IMG/VR virus record: IMGVR_UViG_3300006735_000025
Coordinates: 1 to 64,000 of that record
DNA length: 64,000 bases
Direction: 5' to 3' (one strand)
From: a virus
Shown: positions 37,235-45,239 of the stretch, piece by piece
How the letters are laid out: the number at the start of each line of letters is the position of its first letter
How positions within the stretch are numbered: position 1 is the first letter of the stretch
Position numbers and translations under genes: made by a program
Notes under the pieces: generated by a model
The model's input: the letters and a program-made list of their open reading frames with translations, nothing else
Told to the model about the DNA's origin: nothing
Database searches by the model: none

Positions 37235-39137
37235 TTAGTTCAGTTTCTTTTCCATTTTTTTCTAAAGATTTTAAATCGACATCAATTTCACATTGACCAC
37301 CTGAACAAGCTAATTCACCAGATAAATCTGTATTATCATCTAACTCCACAACTTTAGTTAAGTCTACATTAGTTAATGATTTCATCATTTCTTCATATTT
37401 TTCTTTAGTAATATCCTCAAATGGTGCCTGAGTATATGTACCACCATTATAAGGTAGTACAGATAATCCATTATAATGTTTTCTATTTTCCCACATCCAT
37501 TCACCAGCTGAATCCCATTCGTTTTCTCTTAATGAAATAGTTGCTGATACGTTGTGTGAGTTTGAACCTTTTCTGTGCCCACTTCTAACCCACTCTGTAG
37601 CAATTTTTTTAACTCTCTCTAACAAATCAAAAGGAGATTCCGTTCTCATAATTGCACCTTTTGGGGCTTTTTGTGGGACAGATATTACTGCGGTATCATG
37701 TGGTCTAAAATATTCATCTTCAACCAATTCTGGGTGGTTTAATTTTAAGTAAGTATAAATAGCTTCATTCTTACCAACTCTAACTCTTCTAATATAATAA
37801 TCATTATGCCATGCATGAATACCTGATGATGTACCTAGAGTTAATGAAGTTGTACCAGCTGGTTTAACTGTTGTTGTTCTAGCTGCTGCATTTATACCTA
37901 GTAATTTAGAAACTCTTGTGTTTTCTCTTTTAACTAAACTTGCAGCTTTTTTAGTGTCATAATTAAGTACTTTACCAGAACCAATCCCAGTCATAGACAC
38001 ACCAATAAGAGCATCTTTTTCTGTAGTTTCTCTCCAAACGTCTCTTAAATAATGAAATGAAGTGTATCCAGCTTGTAACGTCCCGATAAAAGCCGCGACT
38101 TTAACTCTTTCATTTAGGTCTTCTTGTGATTCGATGTTTGAAACGTTCACTTCACAAAGGTTACAGAACTGATATGGTCTTAATGCTATTTCACAACACG
38201 GATTGGTTCCCCAATCTTTATCATTGTTCAGATAGATTCCTGGTTCACCAGAATTAGATAATTCAACTCTTTTCCACAAGTCCATAAAAAACTCTTTGGT
38301 TATTTTATGTCTCATTAATACAGCAGAGTTATTAGCCCTACCTCTTTGTGGGTTTAATTCCCACCAATTACCAGCTTTACAACCAATCATAAGGTCATCA
38401 TCAGCTGAAAATAAACTAATTAAAGCAGCTCTTCTAATGCCTCCAGCTAATACCGCATCAGCTATGTAACAAACTATATCATGAACTTCAATTGTTGTAA
38501 GTCGTTCACCATTTTCTTTACCAGATAAAATACCTTCAACTTTAACTAAACATTCTTTAAGAGGTTGTGGTCCAGGAGCTTTTCCTCCTGACGTTATTAA
38601 CCTTGCTCCCTTTGCTCTAATATCAGAATAATCAAATTCTATTCTAGAACCACCACCATTCATATAGGATTTCATAAGAACTTTAATAGAATCTGCCCAC
38701 CCTTCAATTGAATCTCCAATTAAAAATCTTCTTTTTCTTTTTGGGTATGGTTTTTGTATAACTGGTAATTTTGCTACATGGTGTTTTTGGACCGAATATC
38801 CAACACCAGTTCCACCTAGTAATAGGAACATACATTCACTAAATGAATCAATATGGTCAATTGGCATGTACGCACAATTATAAATTCTATTTGGAGATAT
38901 CTCAATCGGTTTACCACCGAATTGCATTGACCTCATAGATGGTAATACTTTTTTATCATAAACTAGTTTGTATTTATCCTCTATTTCATTTTTTAAATTT
39001 GGGTATTTTTTAATGTGCATATTTTTATTCCTAGTAACTAACTCTTCCCAAGTTTCTCGTCTTTCTAGTTCTGGTAGATATTTTGCGTACTTCATGTAGA
39101 CAGTAATATCCGATAAAATTTTGTTCGAAATTTCCAT
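37218..39137 (-). CDS. nrdJ: Class II (adenosylcobalamin-dependent) ribonucleotide reductase, monomeric type
   Basis: A 639-residue enzyme that reduces ribonucleotides to deoxyribonucleotides for phage DNA synthesis. The conserved block YNCAYMPIDHIDSF followed by FLLLGGTGVGYSVQ gives the first active-site cysteine (C88). TNPCCEIALRPYQFCNLCEV gives the radical cysteine C314, E316 and the partner C325, at the same 11-residue spacing as C408 and C419 of the Lactobacillus leichmannii enzyme. The C-terminal redox pair is C611-SGGQ-C616, the C-x4-C seen at the end of that enzyme. No separate radical-generating subunit is encoded nearby, which fits class II. It needs cobalamin from the host or environment but no oxygen. 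The protein is about 100 residues shorter than the Lactobacillus enzyme. It follows the helicase gene after 16 bases. Confidence 0.9.
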   Translation of the reverse strand: MEISNKILSDITVYMKYAKYLPELERRETWEELVTRNKNMHIKKYPNLKNEIEDKYKLVYDKKVLPSMRSMQFGGKPIEISPNRIYNCAYMPIDHIDSFSECMFLLLGGTGVGYSVQKHHVAKLPVIQKPYPKRKRRFLIGDSIEGWADSIKVLMKSYMNGGGSRIEFDYSDIRAKGARLITSGGKAPGPQPLKECLVKVEGILSGKENGERLTTIEVHDIVCYIADAVLAGGIRRAALISLFSADDDLMIGCKAGNWWELNPQRGRANNSAVLMRHKITKEFFMDLWKRVELSNSGEPGIYLNNDKDWGTNPCCEIALRPYQFCNLCEVNVSNIESQEDLNERVKVAAFIGTLQAGYTSFHYLRDVWRETTEKDALIGVSMTGIGSGKVLNYDTKKAASLVKRENTRVSKLLGINAAARTTTVKPAGTTSLTLGTSSGIHAWHNDYYIRRVRVGKNEAIYTYLKLNHPELVEDEYFRPHDTAVISVPQKAPKGAIMRTESPFDLLERVKKIATEWVRSGHRKGSNSHNVSATISLRENEWDSAGEWMWENRKHYNGLSVLPYNGGTYTQAPFEDITKEKYEEMMKSLTNVDLTKVVELDDNTDLSGELACSGGQCEIDVDLKSLEKNGKETELSETQI

Positions 39138-39153
39138 ATTTTTTATTTTTATT

Positions 39154-40527
39154 TTATTTATTTAATATTTTTTCTCTTCTTTCTAGAGCATCCATAACTC
39201 TTTTTCGGTTTCTTTGTGTTTTGTCTTCTTCAAAACCTAAGAAGGTTTGTGTAGATTCAGTATTAATTTCCAATGTAGCATTATTAAATGTACAATTTTC
39301 AAATATAATACCATCTTGACCTAATCTAGACTTAGTTATAGCGATAGTAGCCAAACCAAGTTCTTTTTGTTGTAGTGTTTTTGCCACTGAAATTATGACA
39401 TGTCCAACTTGAGCTTTCTTTATTGACCCACCCATTTGGTCAGTAGTAACCACTTCAGATGAAATAGAAGACCTATTACCTTGTGCGGCGGTCCAACCTA
39501 CTAGATTCAACTCATGGCACATACCTTCAAATTTTCTCATAACTGAACCTTCACCCTTCCACTCATCATTATAACTTCTATCCGGTATCACACAATCTAT
39601 ATAGTCTAAGACAACAATATCTAAATTTGTACCTTCTGCTGTTATTTTTCTAATTTGGTTTTTAATTTGTGCAATGGTAAACTCATCTGAGGCTAACTTT
39701 TTCAATATTAGTTTACCACCATTTGTTTTCATTTCATCAGCCTTTGAGAGTACTTTTTCTTTATTGTCACTTAGTTTTTGAGGTTCTATCCCCGTCCAAC
39801 AGGTAAAGTGCTTTCTTTGTATGATTTTAGGGTTGTCTTCAAAAAATATTTGTAACACGTTATACCCCATATTAAAAGCTGTATTAGCGAACCTTGTTAG
39901 TATTGTAGTCTTACCTACACCGGTAGGTGCTAATATCACACCCAACTCTCCTTTTGCCAACCCACCATTTAATAAATTGTCGATGCCGTCTATCCCAGTA
40001 GGGATTGGGTGTCTATAATCATCTTTTAAAACATCTTCTAAATTTTGGAAAACTTCAACAGTACCTTCATCACCTTCACCAATACTGATGGCTTCTCTTA
40101 TATACTCTTCACATAAATCATAACTTTCAAAGTCACCCTTTTCTAAAATAGTTTCTACTTTTCTAATAGCTTTTTTTAATTCTTGTTGTTTACAAAATTT
40201 TATTGTTTTTTCTTTTATAAACAAATGGTCTTCAAAAGAAGCCTCTTTTATATCCCTTAACATATCAATAACACACTTTTTAGCCATTTCAGAAGAAATT
40301 TCTAATTGTGTTAATTGTTCTATACCTTCAAAAGATGGAATACTATGGTACTTTTCGTGATATTCTTTCATCATTTGCATAATTAATTTAAAGTATTGAT
40401 TGTCAAAATATTTTGACTGTATACTATCAATTATAGATTGTGCAAACAATTTATCAGTAATAATTAGATTTAGTATTTTTAGTTGGAAGTTGTATCCTAG
40501 GTATCCAAAATTTTCGGTATTTGTCAT
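39154..40527 (-). CDS. DnaB-like replicative DNA helicase (T4 gp41 type)
   Basis: A 457-residue hexameric-type helicase. The N-terminal domain (residues 1-150) has the helical DnaB-N look and probably binds the primase. The RecA-like motor begins with PTGIDGIDNLLNGGLAKGEL and the Walker A APTGVGKTT (200-208), followed by the acidic residue of QIFFEDNP (E230). Walker B is VVLDYIDCV (D308, D311). The QxxR-type region GNRSSISSEV and the arginine-finger segment AITKSRLGQDG lie further on. The family unwinds the parental strands ahead of the polymerase and works with the DnaG-type primase at 568-1479. The gene is preceded by a 36-base gap with the A-x-TATTTAT motif 16 bases from the ATG. Confidence is high. 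Confidence 0.9.
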   Translation of the reverse strand: MTNTENFGYLGYNFQLKILNLIITDKLFAQSIIDSIQSKYFDNQYFKLIMQMMKEYHEKYHSIPSFEGIEQLTQLEISSEMAKKCVIDMLRDIKEASFEDHLFIKEKTIKFCKQQELKKAIRKVETILEKGDFESYDLCEEYIREAISIGEGDEGTVEVFQNLEDVLKDDYRHPIPTGIDGIDNLLNGGLAKGELGVILAPTGVGKTTILTRFANTAFNMGYNVLQIFFEDNPKIIQRKHFTCWTGIEPQKLSDNKEKVLSKADEMKTNGGKLILKKLASDEFTIAQIKNQIRKITAEGTNLDIVVLDYIDCVIPDRSYNDEWKGEGSVMRKFEGMCHELNLVGWTAAQGNRSSISSEVVTTDQMGGSIKKAQVGHVIISVAKTLQQKELGLATIAITKSRLGQDGIIFENCTFNNATLEINTESTQTFLGFEEDKTQRNRKRVMDALERREKILNK

Positions 40528-40543
40528 ATAATGTTGTTTAGAA

Positions 40544-40550
40544 ATAAATA
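40544..40550 (-). promoter_or_regulatory. A-x-TATTTAT motif upstream of the helicase gene
   Basis: The coding strand reads AATATTTATTTCTAAAC 16 bases before the ATG at 40527. It lies in a 36-base gap between the 142-residue gene and the helicase, so the motif is not limited to structural genes. Confidence 0.28.
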
Positions 40551-40563
40551 TTAAAATTACTAT

Positions 40564-40992
40564 TTAAAGTTGTTTATCTAGGTAGTAACAATATGGTTTT
40601 CTGTCTGACAAAACGTCAGTTAACTCTCTAAGTATGTAAGAAATTTGTGGTCTAATATCTACAGAAAATTTTACTTTAGGTGGATAAATGTCGGCAGGGA
40701 AAATTCTTTGCATAATTAAATGATTTCCTTTTTTAATAGTTATCGTAAAATACTCTTTTTCTTCCTGTAATTTTGACACATCTTCTTTATAAAATTCATC
40801 AATAATATCTATAGTTTTTAAAATTAACTCATGATTTATAATATCTTTTATGTATTTAACAGTTTCATAAAGGTCAATTGACTTTATAGTTTTTGGGTTG
40901 TGATTTCTTACTGTAAAAAATCTTTGGCATATAATATTATCTTTTATTGATAATACGAATTCAAACTTTTCTTTTTCTTCAAATTGTTTCAT
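40564..40992 (-). CDS. Unknown protein with an internal duplication, in the replication island
   Basis: A 142-residue protein made of two related halves. Residues 10-52 (FEFVLSIKDNIICQRFF, later IDLYETVKYIKDII) align with residues 81-126 (YFTITIKKGNHLIMQRIF, later VDIRPQISYILRELTDVL). The shared pattern is a beta pair ending in I-x-QR-x-F followed by an amphipathic helix; a charged helical linker joins the halves. No cysteine cluster, nucleotide-binding loop or membrane segment is seen. The stop of the exonuclease gene lies 1 base before its ATG, so it is co-transcribed with recombination genes. It may bind DNA or a replisome component, but no function can be named. Confidence 0.6.
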   Translation of the reverse strand: MKQFEEKEKFEFVLSIKDNIICQRFFTVRNHNPKTIKSIDLYETVKYIKDIINHELILKTIDIIDEFYKEDVSKLQEEKEYFTITIKKGNHLIMQRIFPADIYPPKVKFSVDIRPQISYILRELTDVLSDRKPYCYYLDKQL

Positions 40993-40993
40993 T

Positions 40994-42004
40994 TTATAAA
41001 ATTTTTTTAAATTTATTTTTTTCTATTCTGGTTAATGTTAAAAATGGTTTAGTAAAATTTAAGAAAGATTCATCGGAATTTCCAATAAAATTAAATAAAC
41101 CATCTTTCATCATCATTCTTAATAGGTTTTTGTATGAACGCCCTTCTGGGTCCATATTTTCGTTTATTAATTGTTTAATTTCTTTTTGTTCTTGTTCAGG
41201 TAGTAAACTCACACTTAAGTCAACTAAAAATTTATTTCTTTTAAAAAAGTCATCACCTAATTCACCCTCTTTAGTAATACCTTTTACAATATTTTTTAAT
41301 CTAAAATTTTTATTACCTTTTTCGTATTTATCCTTACAAATAGATAAAAACTTTTCAAGTTTTATTTCTTCATCACATATCTCTGGTACTAAATTAATTA
41401 TAGTTTTTATTCCAACATTTTTAATACCACTTATATCATCAGAAGAATCACCACATATAATTTTAATTAATTTTACATTTTCTACAGGAACTATATGTTT
41501 TTCAAATTTAATTTTATCTCCTTTTTTAACTATCTGTAAATTATTTAATAATTTTAAATCTGTAGTTTTAGAAACTAACTGGGTTAGGTCTCTATCGTTT
41601 GAAAGTATTGTAATCTTTTCTTTTTTATTTTGTAGGCTATAAAAAGCTATACAGTCGTCAGCTTCATGACCCTTAAACTCACATTGTCTAATAAAAATTT
41701 CTTCTAGATATTGTTGTACTCTTACTTTTTGTGAATATAGGGATTCACGTTTTTCTTCAGTTAATCTTTTATTGATTCTTTTAATTTTATATTGTGGGTA
41801 TATATTTCTTCTACTTTCGTAATTTTTTTTACCATCCCACGCTACTACAATTTTATTAAAATTATATTCCGATATTAATCTTTTTATTGTATTAAGAAAA
41901 TAAAAAACAGCCCCTAGATTAGTTTCTTTATCTTGGAAGTTTTTTAATCCGTGAAATCCTAATTGTAATAATGAGTTTCCGTCAACAAGAAGTGTTTTGG
42001 TCAA
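40994..42004 (-). CDS. 5'-3' exonuclease / flap endonuclease (T4 RNase H type), TTG start
   Basis: A 336-residue protein with the acidic signature of the PIN-like 5' nuclease family: LLVDGNSLL (D8), VVAWDGKKN (D57), HEADDCIA (E114, D116, D117), LSNDRDLTQL (D137, D139). The helix-3-turn-helix block ICGDSSDDISGIKNVGIKTI includes D186, D189 and D190. These enzymes remove RNA primers and flaps during lagging-strand maturation. The only plausible start is TTG at 42004: a TAG lies nine codons upstream in frame, no ATG intervenes, and the essential D8 strand begins at once. It follows the FKBP gene after 24 bases and is adjacent to the 142-residue gene. Confidence 0.85.
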   Translation of the reverse strand: MTKTLLVDGNSLLQLGFHGLKNFQDKETNLGAVFYFLNTIKRLISEYNFNKIVVAWDGKKNYESRRNIYPQYKIKRINKRLTEEKRESLYSQKVRVQQYLEEIFIRQCEFKGHEADDCIAFYSLQNKKEKITILSNDRDLTQLVSKTTDLKLLNNLQIVKKGDKIKFEKHIVPVENVKLIKIICGDSSDDISGIKNVGIKTIINLVPEICDEEIKLEKFLSICKDKYEKGNKNFRLKNIVKGITKEGELGDDFFKRNKFLVDLSVSLLPEQEQKEIKQLINENMDPEGRSYKNLLRMMMKDGLFNFIGNSDESFLNFTKPFLTLTRIEKNKFKKIL

Positions 42005-42028
42005 TTTTTTATAATTAAAGGTTAAATA

Positions 42029-42463
42029 CTAGTTTTCTATTTCTAAAAGTTCAATTTCAAAATTTAAATTTTTACCAGCCAAAGGATGGTTCATATCTAA
42101 AGTAACTTCTTTTTTGGTAACCTCTACTATTGTAGCTGTGGCTGCCTTACCACTTTTTGTATTACCCTCAATTCTTTCATCAATTATAAATCTGAACTCT
42201 TTTGGGAAGTCTTCTCTTGGTACTTTTATTTCTGCTTGTTCTTCATATTTACCATATGCTTGTTCTAATGGTATAAATATTGATTTTTTTTCACCTTCTT
42301 TCATACCTCTAACAGTATTTTCAAAATCTCTTAGTACCCTACCATCACCAATATTAAACTCTAGTGGTTCTTTTCTTGAGACTGAGTTGTCAAATTCTTT
42401 ACCATCTTCATACGTACCTATGTAATGTACTTTTACTTTTTTCCCTACTTTTATACTATTCAT
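42029..42463 (-). CDS. FKBP-type peptidyl-prolyl isomerase, SlyD-like
   Basis: A 144-residue protein with the full SlyD-type layout. An FKBP half-domain (VKVHYIGTYEDGKEFDNS, FNIGDGRVLRDFENTV, MKEGEKKS) is followed by the insert-in-flap chaperone region (AYGKYEEQ to about residue 118). The FKBP fold then closes with LDMNHPLAGKNLNFEIELLE. It lacks the His/Cys-rich nickel-binding tail of E. coli SlyD. The family isomerises prolyl bonds and prevents aggregation of nascent proteins in the cytoplasm. The ATG at 42463 overlaps the uvsX stop (ATGAATAG); an in-frame GTG 13 codons upstream would lie well inside uvsX and add lysine-rich sequence. FKBP genes are uncommon in phages. Coupling to uvsX suggests a helper role for recombination proteins, or for later virion assembly. 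Confidence 0.88.
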   Translation of the reverse strand: MNSIKVGKKVKVHYIGTYEDGKEFDNSVSRKEPLEFNIGDGRVLRDFENTVRGMKEGEKKSIFIPLEQAYGKYEEQAEIKVPREDFPKEFRFIIDERIEGNTKSGKAATATIVEVTKKEVTLDMNHPLAGKNLNFEIELLEIEN

Positions 42464-43460
42464 TTTCTTTTTCTTCTTTTGTGTCGAATTCACCCCCCAC
42501 ACCTAACTGGTCAGACCAAAAAGAGGCGTATTCTTGTTTGTATTTTTCTATTGATTTTTTTTCTTCTGATGTTTCTTTTCCAGCCAAGAACCCATGTGGT
42601 GTTATTAAAATTTTACCATCTTCATAACCTAAACCATTAACATGGTTTTTCATAATTGTTATTTTAGTTCTTGTTGCAAATTTAACTTTTCTTTTTTCTT
42701 TAACTGCTGAAATATTTGTAGTTCCAGCATTTTTTTGATTACCAAATCTAAAAACTAATGTAGAATTTAACCATAAAGCTTCACCACCTTTTGCTTTAAT
42801 TTTTGGTTGACCAAATGGATTATCGGGTAATTCCACCCATGGTTGATTTACAACCACTAATGTGTTTGTGTATTTTGAGTCTTCTCTTCTAGACTTTCCT
42901 ATTCTTTGGTTAATACCCATACCTATTTTATCAGCGAATACAGCAGCGTTATGCATTTTACCACCCTTACCATCAAAAGTCATTTTACATGGTATCGAAC
43001 CAACTGAATCCCATAAAAATAATAAGTCGTAATCTAACTCTCCCTTTTCTTGAGCATCTAATAAAGAATTTATATAGTCTGTAATTTGTTCTATGTACTG
43101 AAAATCGTTATTGAAAAGAAAAAATCCTTCCCAATCTATTTCACCAGTACTTTCATCTACAACTTCTTCACAATCAAAACCTAATAGTTTGGCATAATTA
43201 AATCCCCATTTTTGTTCCGTTATTAGTATTACTGGTAAAACCCCCTTTTTTTGTGCATCTACAGCTGTTTTAATTAAAGCTGTAGTTTTACCGGTATCTG
43301 AATGACCCAAAAACATCTGTAAATGACCCATGGCTGGACCAGGTATTCCTGTAGCGTCGAGGAATGCCGGTCCTAGGTCAAAAAATTTATCTGTTTTAAA
43401 TTTAGCCTTTTTAGAGAACTTACTTTTTATGTCTGAAAAACTTCTTTTCTTTAATGCCAT
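42456..43460 (-). CDS. uvsX: UvsX/RecA-like recombinase
   Basis: A 334-residue strand-exchange protein. Walker A is GHSDTGKTT (52-60), preceded by IPGPAMGHLQMFLG. Walker B is LLFLWDSVGS. The segment VVVNQPWVELPDNPFGQ followed by IKAKGGEALWLNSTLVFR matches the DNA-binding loop and core of T4 UvsX. It forms filaments on single-stranded DNA with the gp32-like protein and drives recombination-dependent replication and repair. The size is close to T4 UvsX (391) but shorter at the C-terminus, which here is acidic (FDTKEEKENE). It lies 11 bases after the SSB gene and overlaps the FKBP gene by 8 bases. No separate uvsY is recognised. Confidence 0.87.
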   Translation of the reverse strand: MALKKRSFSDIKSKFSKKAKFKTDKFFDLGPAFLDATGIPGPAMGHLQMFLGHSDTGKTTALIKTAVDAQKKGVLPVILITEQKWGFNYAKLLGFDCEEVVDESTGEIDWEGFFLFNNDFQYIEQITDYINSLLDAQEKGELDYDLLFLWDSVGSIPCKMTFDGKGGKMHNAAVFADKIGMGINQRIGKSRREDSKYTNTLVVVNQPWVELPDNPFGQPKIKAKGGEALWLNSTLVFRFGNQKNAGTTNISAVKEKRKVKFATRTKITIMKNHVNGLGYEDGKILITPHGFLAGKETSEEKKSIEKYKQEYASFWSDQLGVGGEFDTKEEKENE

Positions 43461-43471
43461 CTATATATTTT

Positions 43472-44338
43472 TTAAAATGGTAAATCTTCGTCTACTTTTT
43501 GGTTTGCTTGTGGGTCTGGAGTGTTAGTTGTTTTACTCATATCCACAGTACTATTTGTTTTAGCGTTTGGGTCATCGTACGTGTATTTTTTTAGTTCACT
43601 ATCCCACACAGGGTCTAAACCTTTAGAAATAGCTTCTAAATACTCAACTGGTTTTTGAGAGTATACATCCTTCCAAGTTTTTTCATCGGAAGTCCATTCT
43701 ACACCTTTTGCATTATCTTCTGTTAATTTACCTGGGTCTTCATACATCACGGAAGATACTGTTGTATATTCTCCTCTTCCACCTGGTAATGGTACTGCTT
43801 GTAAAATAAGTATTAAGTCTCTACCTTCATTAACATCAGTAACATCTCCTTTATTTCTCCAAATAGGGATTATTTTGTCAATTGGTCCATCCCCTTTCCA
43901 ATTATGTTTAAATCTCCAAAACTTAACACCATCTTCTTCCTTATCTCTATCAATAACTTTTACAATGTAAAATTTTTGTGAACGGTATTGTCTTGCTAAT
44001 TCTTTTGATTGTTCGTCACCAGCTAATCTAAGTGCTTCTTCAACTTCATTTAATGGACTTCTTTCACCTGTTGGCTTACCCGCTGAATCTTTACCTGGGT
44101 CATAAATTTTCATCCATCTACCTTGTACTTGTGTGTTATGAAAAAACACTTCTTTAAATGGAGAACTACCGTCTGTTGTTGGTAGTATTCTAATTCTTTT
44201 TTCACCTTGTTTAACACCTTTAGGTAGTGCAATGGTGAAATATTGTTTTAATCTGTCTTCGTCTGACATTCTTGGTTTTGAAGATGTTGCCTGTTTGTTT
44301 TTTTCGTATTGGGCTAATACAGCGTCTAATGAACTCAT
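43472..44338 (-). CDS. Single-stranded DNA-binding protein, gp32-like, with SSB-type DEDLPF tip
   Basis: A 288-residue protein. The core has RIRILPTTDGSSPFKEVFFH, YRSQKFYIVKVIDRDKEEDG followed by VKFWRFK, and GRDLILILQAVPLPGG, matching the OB-fold pattern of gp32-like proteins in T4-type phages. There is no cysteine at all, so the zinc module of T4 gp32 is absent. The C-terminus is a long polar tail ending VDEDLPF. This resembles the DDDIPF tip by which bacterial SSB recruits partner proteins, and is unlike the T4 gp32 tail. It would coat unwound DNA and load UvsX. It is the first gene of the DNA-metabolism island, with a sigma70-like promoter upstream and a terminator before that. Confidence 0.82.
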   Translation of the reverse strand: MSSLDAVLAQYEKNKQATSSKPRMSDEDRLKQYFTIALPKGVKQGEKRIRILPTTDGSSPFKEVFFHNTQVQGRWMKIYDPGKDSAGKPTGERSPLNEVEEALRLAGDEQSKELARQYRSQKFYIVKVIDRDKEEDGVKFWRFKHNWKGDGPIDKIIPIWRNKGDVTDVNEGRDLILILQAVPLPGGRGEYTTVSSVMYEDPGKLTEDNAKGVEWTSDEKTWKDVYSQKPVEYLEAISKGLDPVWDSELKKYTYDDPNAKTNSTVDMSKTTNTPDPQANQKVDEDLPF

Positions 44339-44375
44339 AATATTTTATTTTTTTTAATAATTAATTTCTTAGATA

Positions 44376-44404
44376 ATAATAACTAATTTATTTGTGGTTG
44401 TCAA
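44376..44404 (-). promoter_or_regulatory. Sigma70-like promoter for the SSB gene
   Basis: On the - strand TTGACA (44404-44399) is followed by a 17-base spacer and TATTAT (44381-44376), 37 bases before the SSB ATG. It lies just downstream of a rho-independent terminator, where a new promoter is needed. The Bacteroidota primary sigma factor prefers a TTTG / TAnnTTTG pair, so the near-E. coli consensus is notable, but AT-rich sequence can give such matches by chance. Confidence 0.45.
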
Positions 44405-44425
44405 TTATATGGGTTAAATAATTCC

Positions 44426-44456
44426 ATAAAAAAAAGCCCTAAATAAGTTAGAGCTT
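44426..44456 (-). terminator. Rho-independent terminator after the 251-residue gene
   Basis: The - strand reads AAGCTCTAA, loop CTTAT, TTAGGGCTT, then a run of T. The nine-base-pair stem contains one G-U pair. It lies 28 bases beyond the stop at 44484 and before the SSB promoter, so it ends the hub transcript and separates it from the DNA-metabolism island. Confidence 0.8.
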
Positions 44457-44483
44457 TAATTATATATTATTTTTTATATACTA

Positions 44484-45239
44484 TCAACCGTTAAAACTTT
44501 GTTGAATTTCTGAGTCTGAAAAGTTTTGTATATCATCTGTGTTTAAAACATATTCTGTTTTTCCTTGAGCTTCAAATTTTTCCTGACTGTCATCCCAAAA
44601 ATTAGCTAATGATTGGTTGTATGGCCCAGAATCTAATTTTCTCATTTCAATTTTTTCTTCCTCTGTTTTTGGTCTATATTTTTCTATTTTTTGTTCTAGA
44701 CTACTAATTTGATTCATTAGTTGGTCCATTCCTGATAATTTTTCTTCCATACCATCTAACATAGTCATTAAAGATTCTAATTTATTATTAGTCTCTTCAG
44801 TATTTTTTTCTAAATTTTCTTGTTTGTCTACCAAATCAGTAACCTCAACTTCAGTTGCGTCTTCTTCAGTTTCACCATCAGCTACTGGTGGTGCTGCTGG
44901 AGTAGGTGGTACTACTGGTGGTGTGGGTGGTGCTGCTGGTGGTGTGTCCGTGGGTGGTGTAGTTTCAATATCTAAAGTATCTTCCACATCATCACCAACA
45001 CCCATCTCATCAAAAGTAGTTACATCTGCTGTTGCATCATCTTCTGGGTTTTCTTGTTCAGACATTTCTTGTTGTCTTTCAGTAAATTTTTTTAATCTTT
45101 CAGATTCACCTTGTTTTGACATAAAACCGGAACCACCACCTACACTACCCAACATCTGTTCCTCTAGGTTTGTAGCGTTATATCCGATTTGATTAAATCT
45201 TTTTAGTTCCTCTTGTAGACTTTTTTGTATATTAGCCAT
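44484..45239 (-). CDS. Unknown protein with Pro/Ala-rich linker and coiled coil
   Basis: A 251-residue acidic protein. Residues about 93-118 are a low-complexity Pro/Ala/Thr segment (TPPTDTPPAAPPTPPVVPP) flanked by acidic stretches. Residues about 135-190 form a coiled coil (VDKQENLEKNTEETNNKLES, MDQLMNQISSLEQKI). The C-terminal part, GPYNQSLANFWDDSQEKFEA and IQNFSDSEIQQSFNG, looks like a compact conserved domain. No catalytic motif is present. It overlaps the small 79-residue gene by 8 bases and is the last gene before the terminator at 44426-44456. A scaffold, spacer or assembly role would fit the linker and coiled coil, but is not shown. Confidence 0.6.
   Translation of the reverse strand: MANIQKSLQEELKRFNQIGYNATNLEEQMLGSVGGGSGFMSKQGESERLKKFTERQQEMSEQENPEDDATADVTTFDEMGVGDDVEDTLDIETTPPTDTPPAAPPTPPVVPPTPAAPPVADGETEEDATEVEVTDLVDKQENLEKNTEETNNKLESLMTMLDGMEEKLSGMDQLMNQISSLEQKIEKYRPKTEEEKIEMRKLDSGPYNQSLANFWDDSQEKFEAQGKTEYVLNTDDIQNFSDSEIQQSFNG

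Noticed and set aside
42464-42502. Upstream GTG start for the FKBP gene
   Set aside because: It would add a Lys-rich 13-residue extension encoded inside uvsX; the ATG at 42463 gives the normal FKBP N-terminus.
44824-45192. 122-residue + strand open frame rich in Ser, Gly and Val
   Set aside because: It is the antisense shadow of the Pro/Ala/Thr-rich linker in the 44484-45239 gene; composition follows directly from that low-complexity segment.
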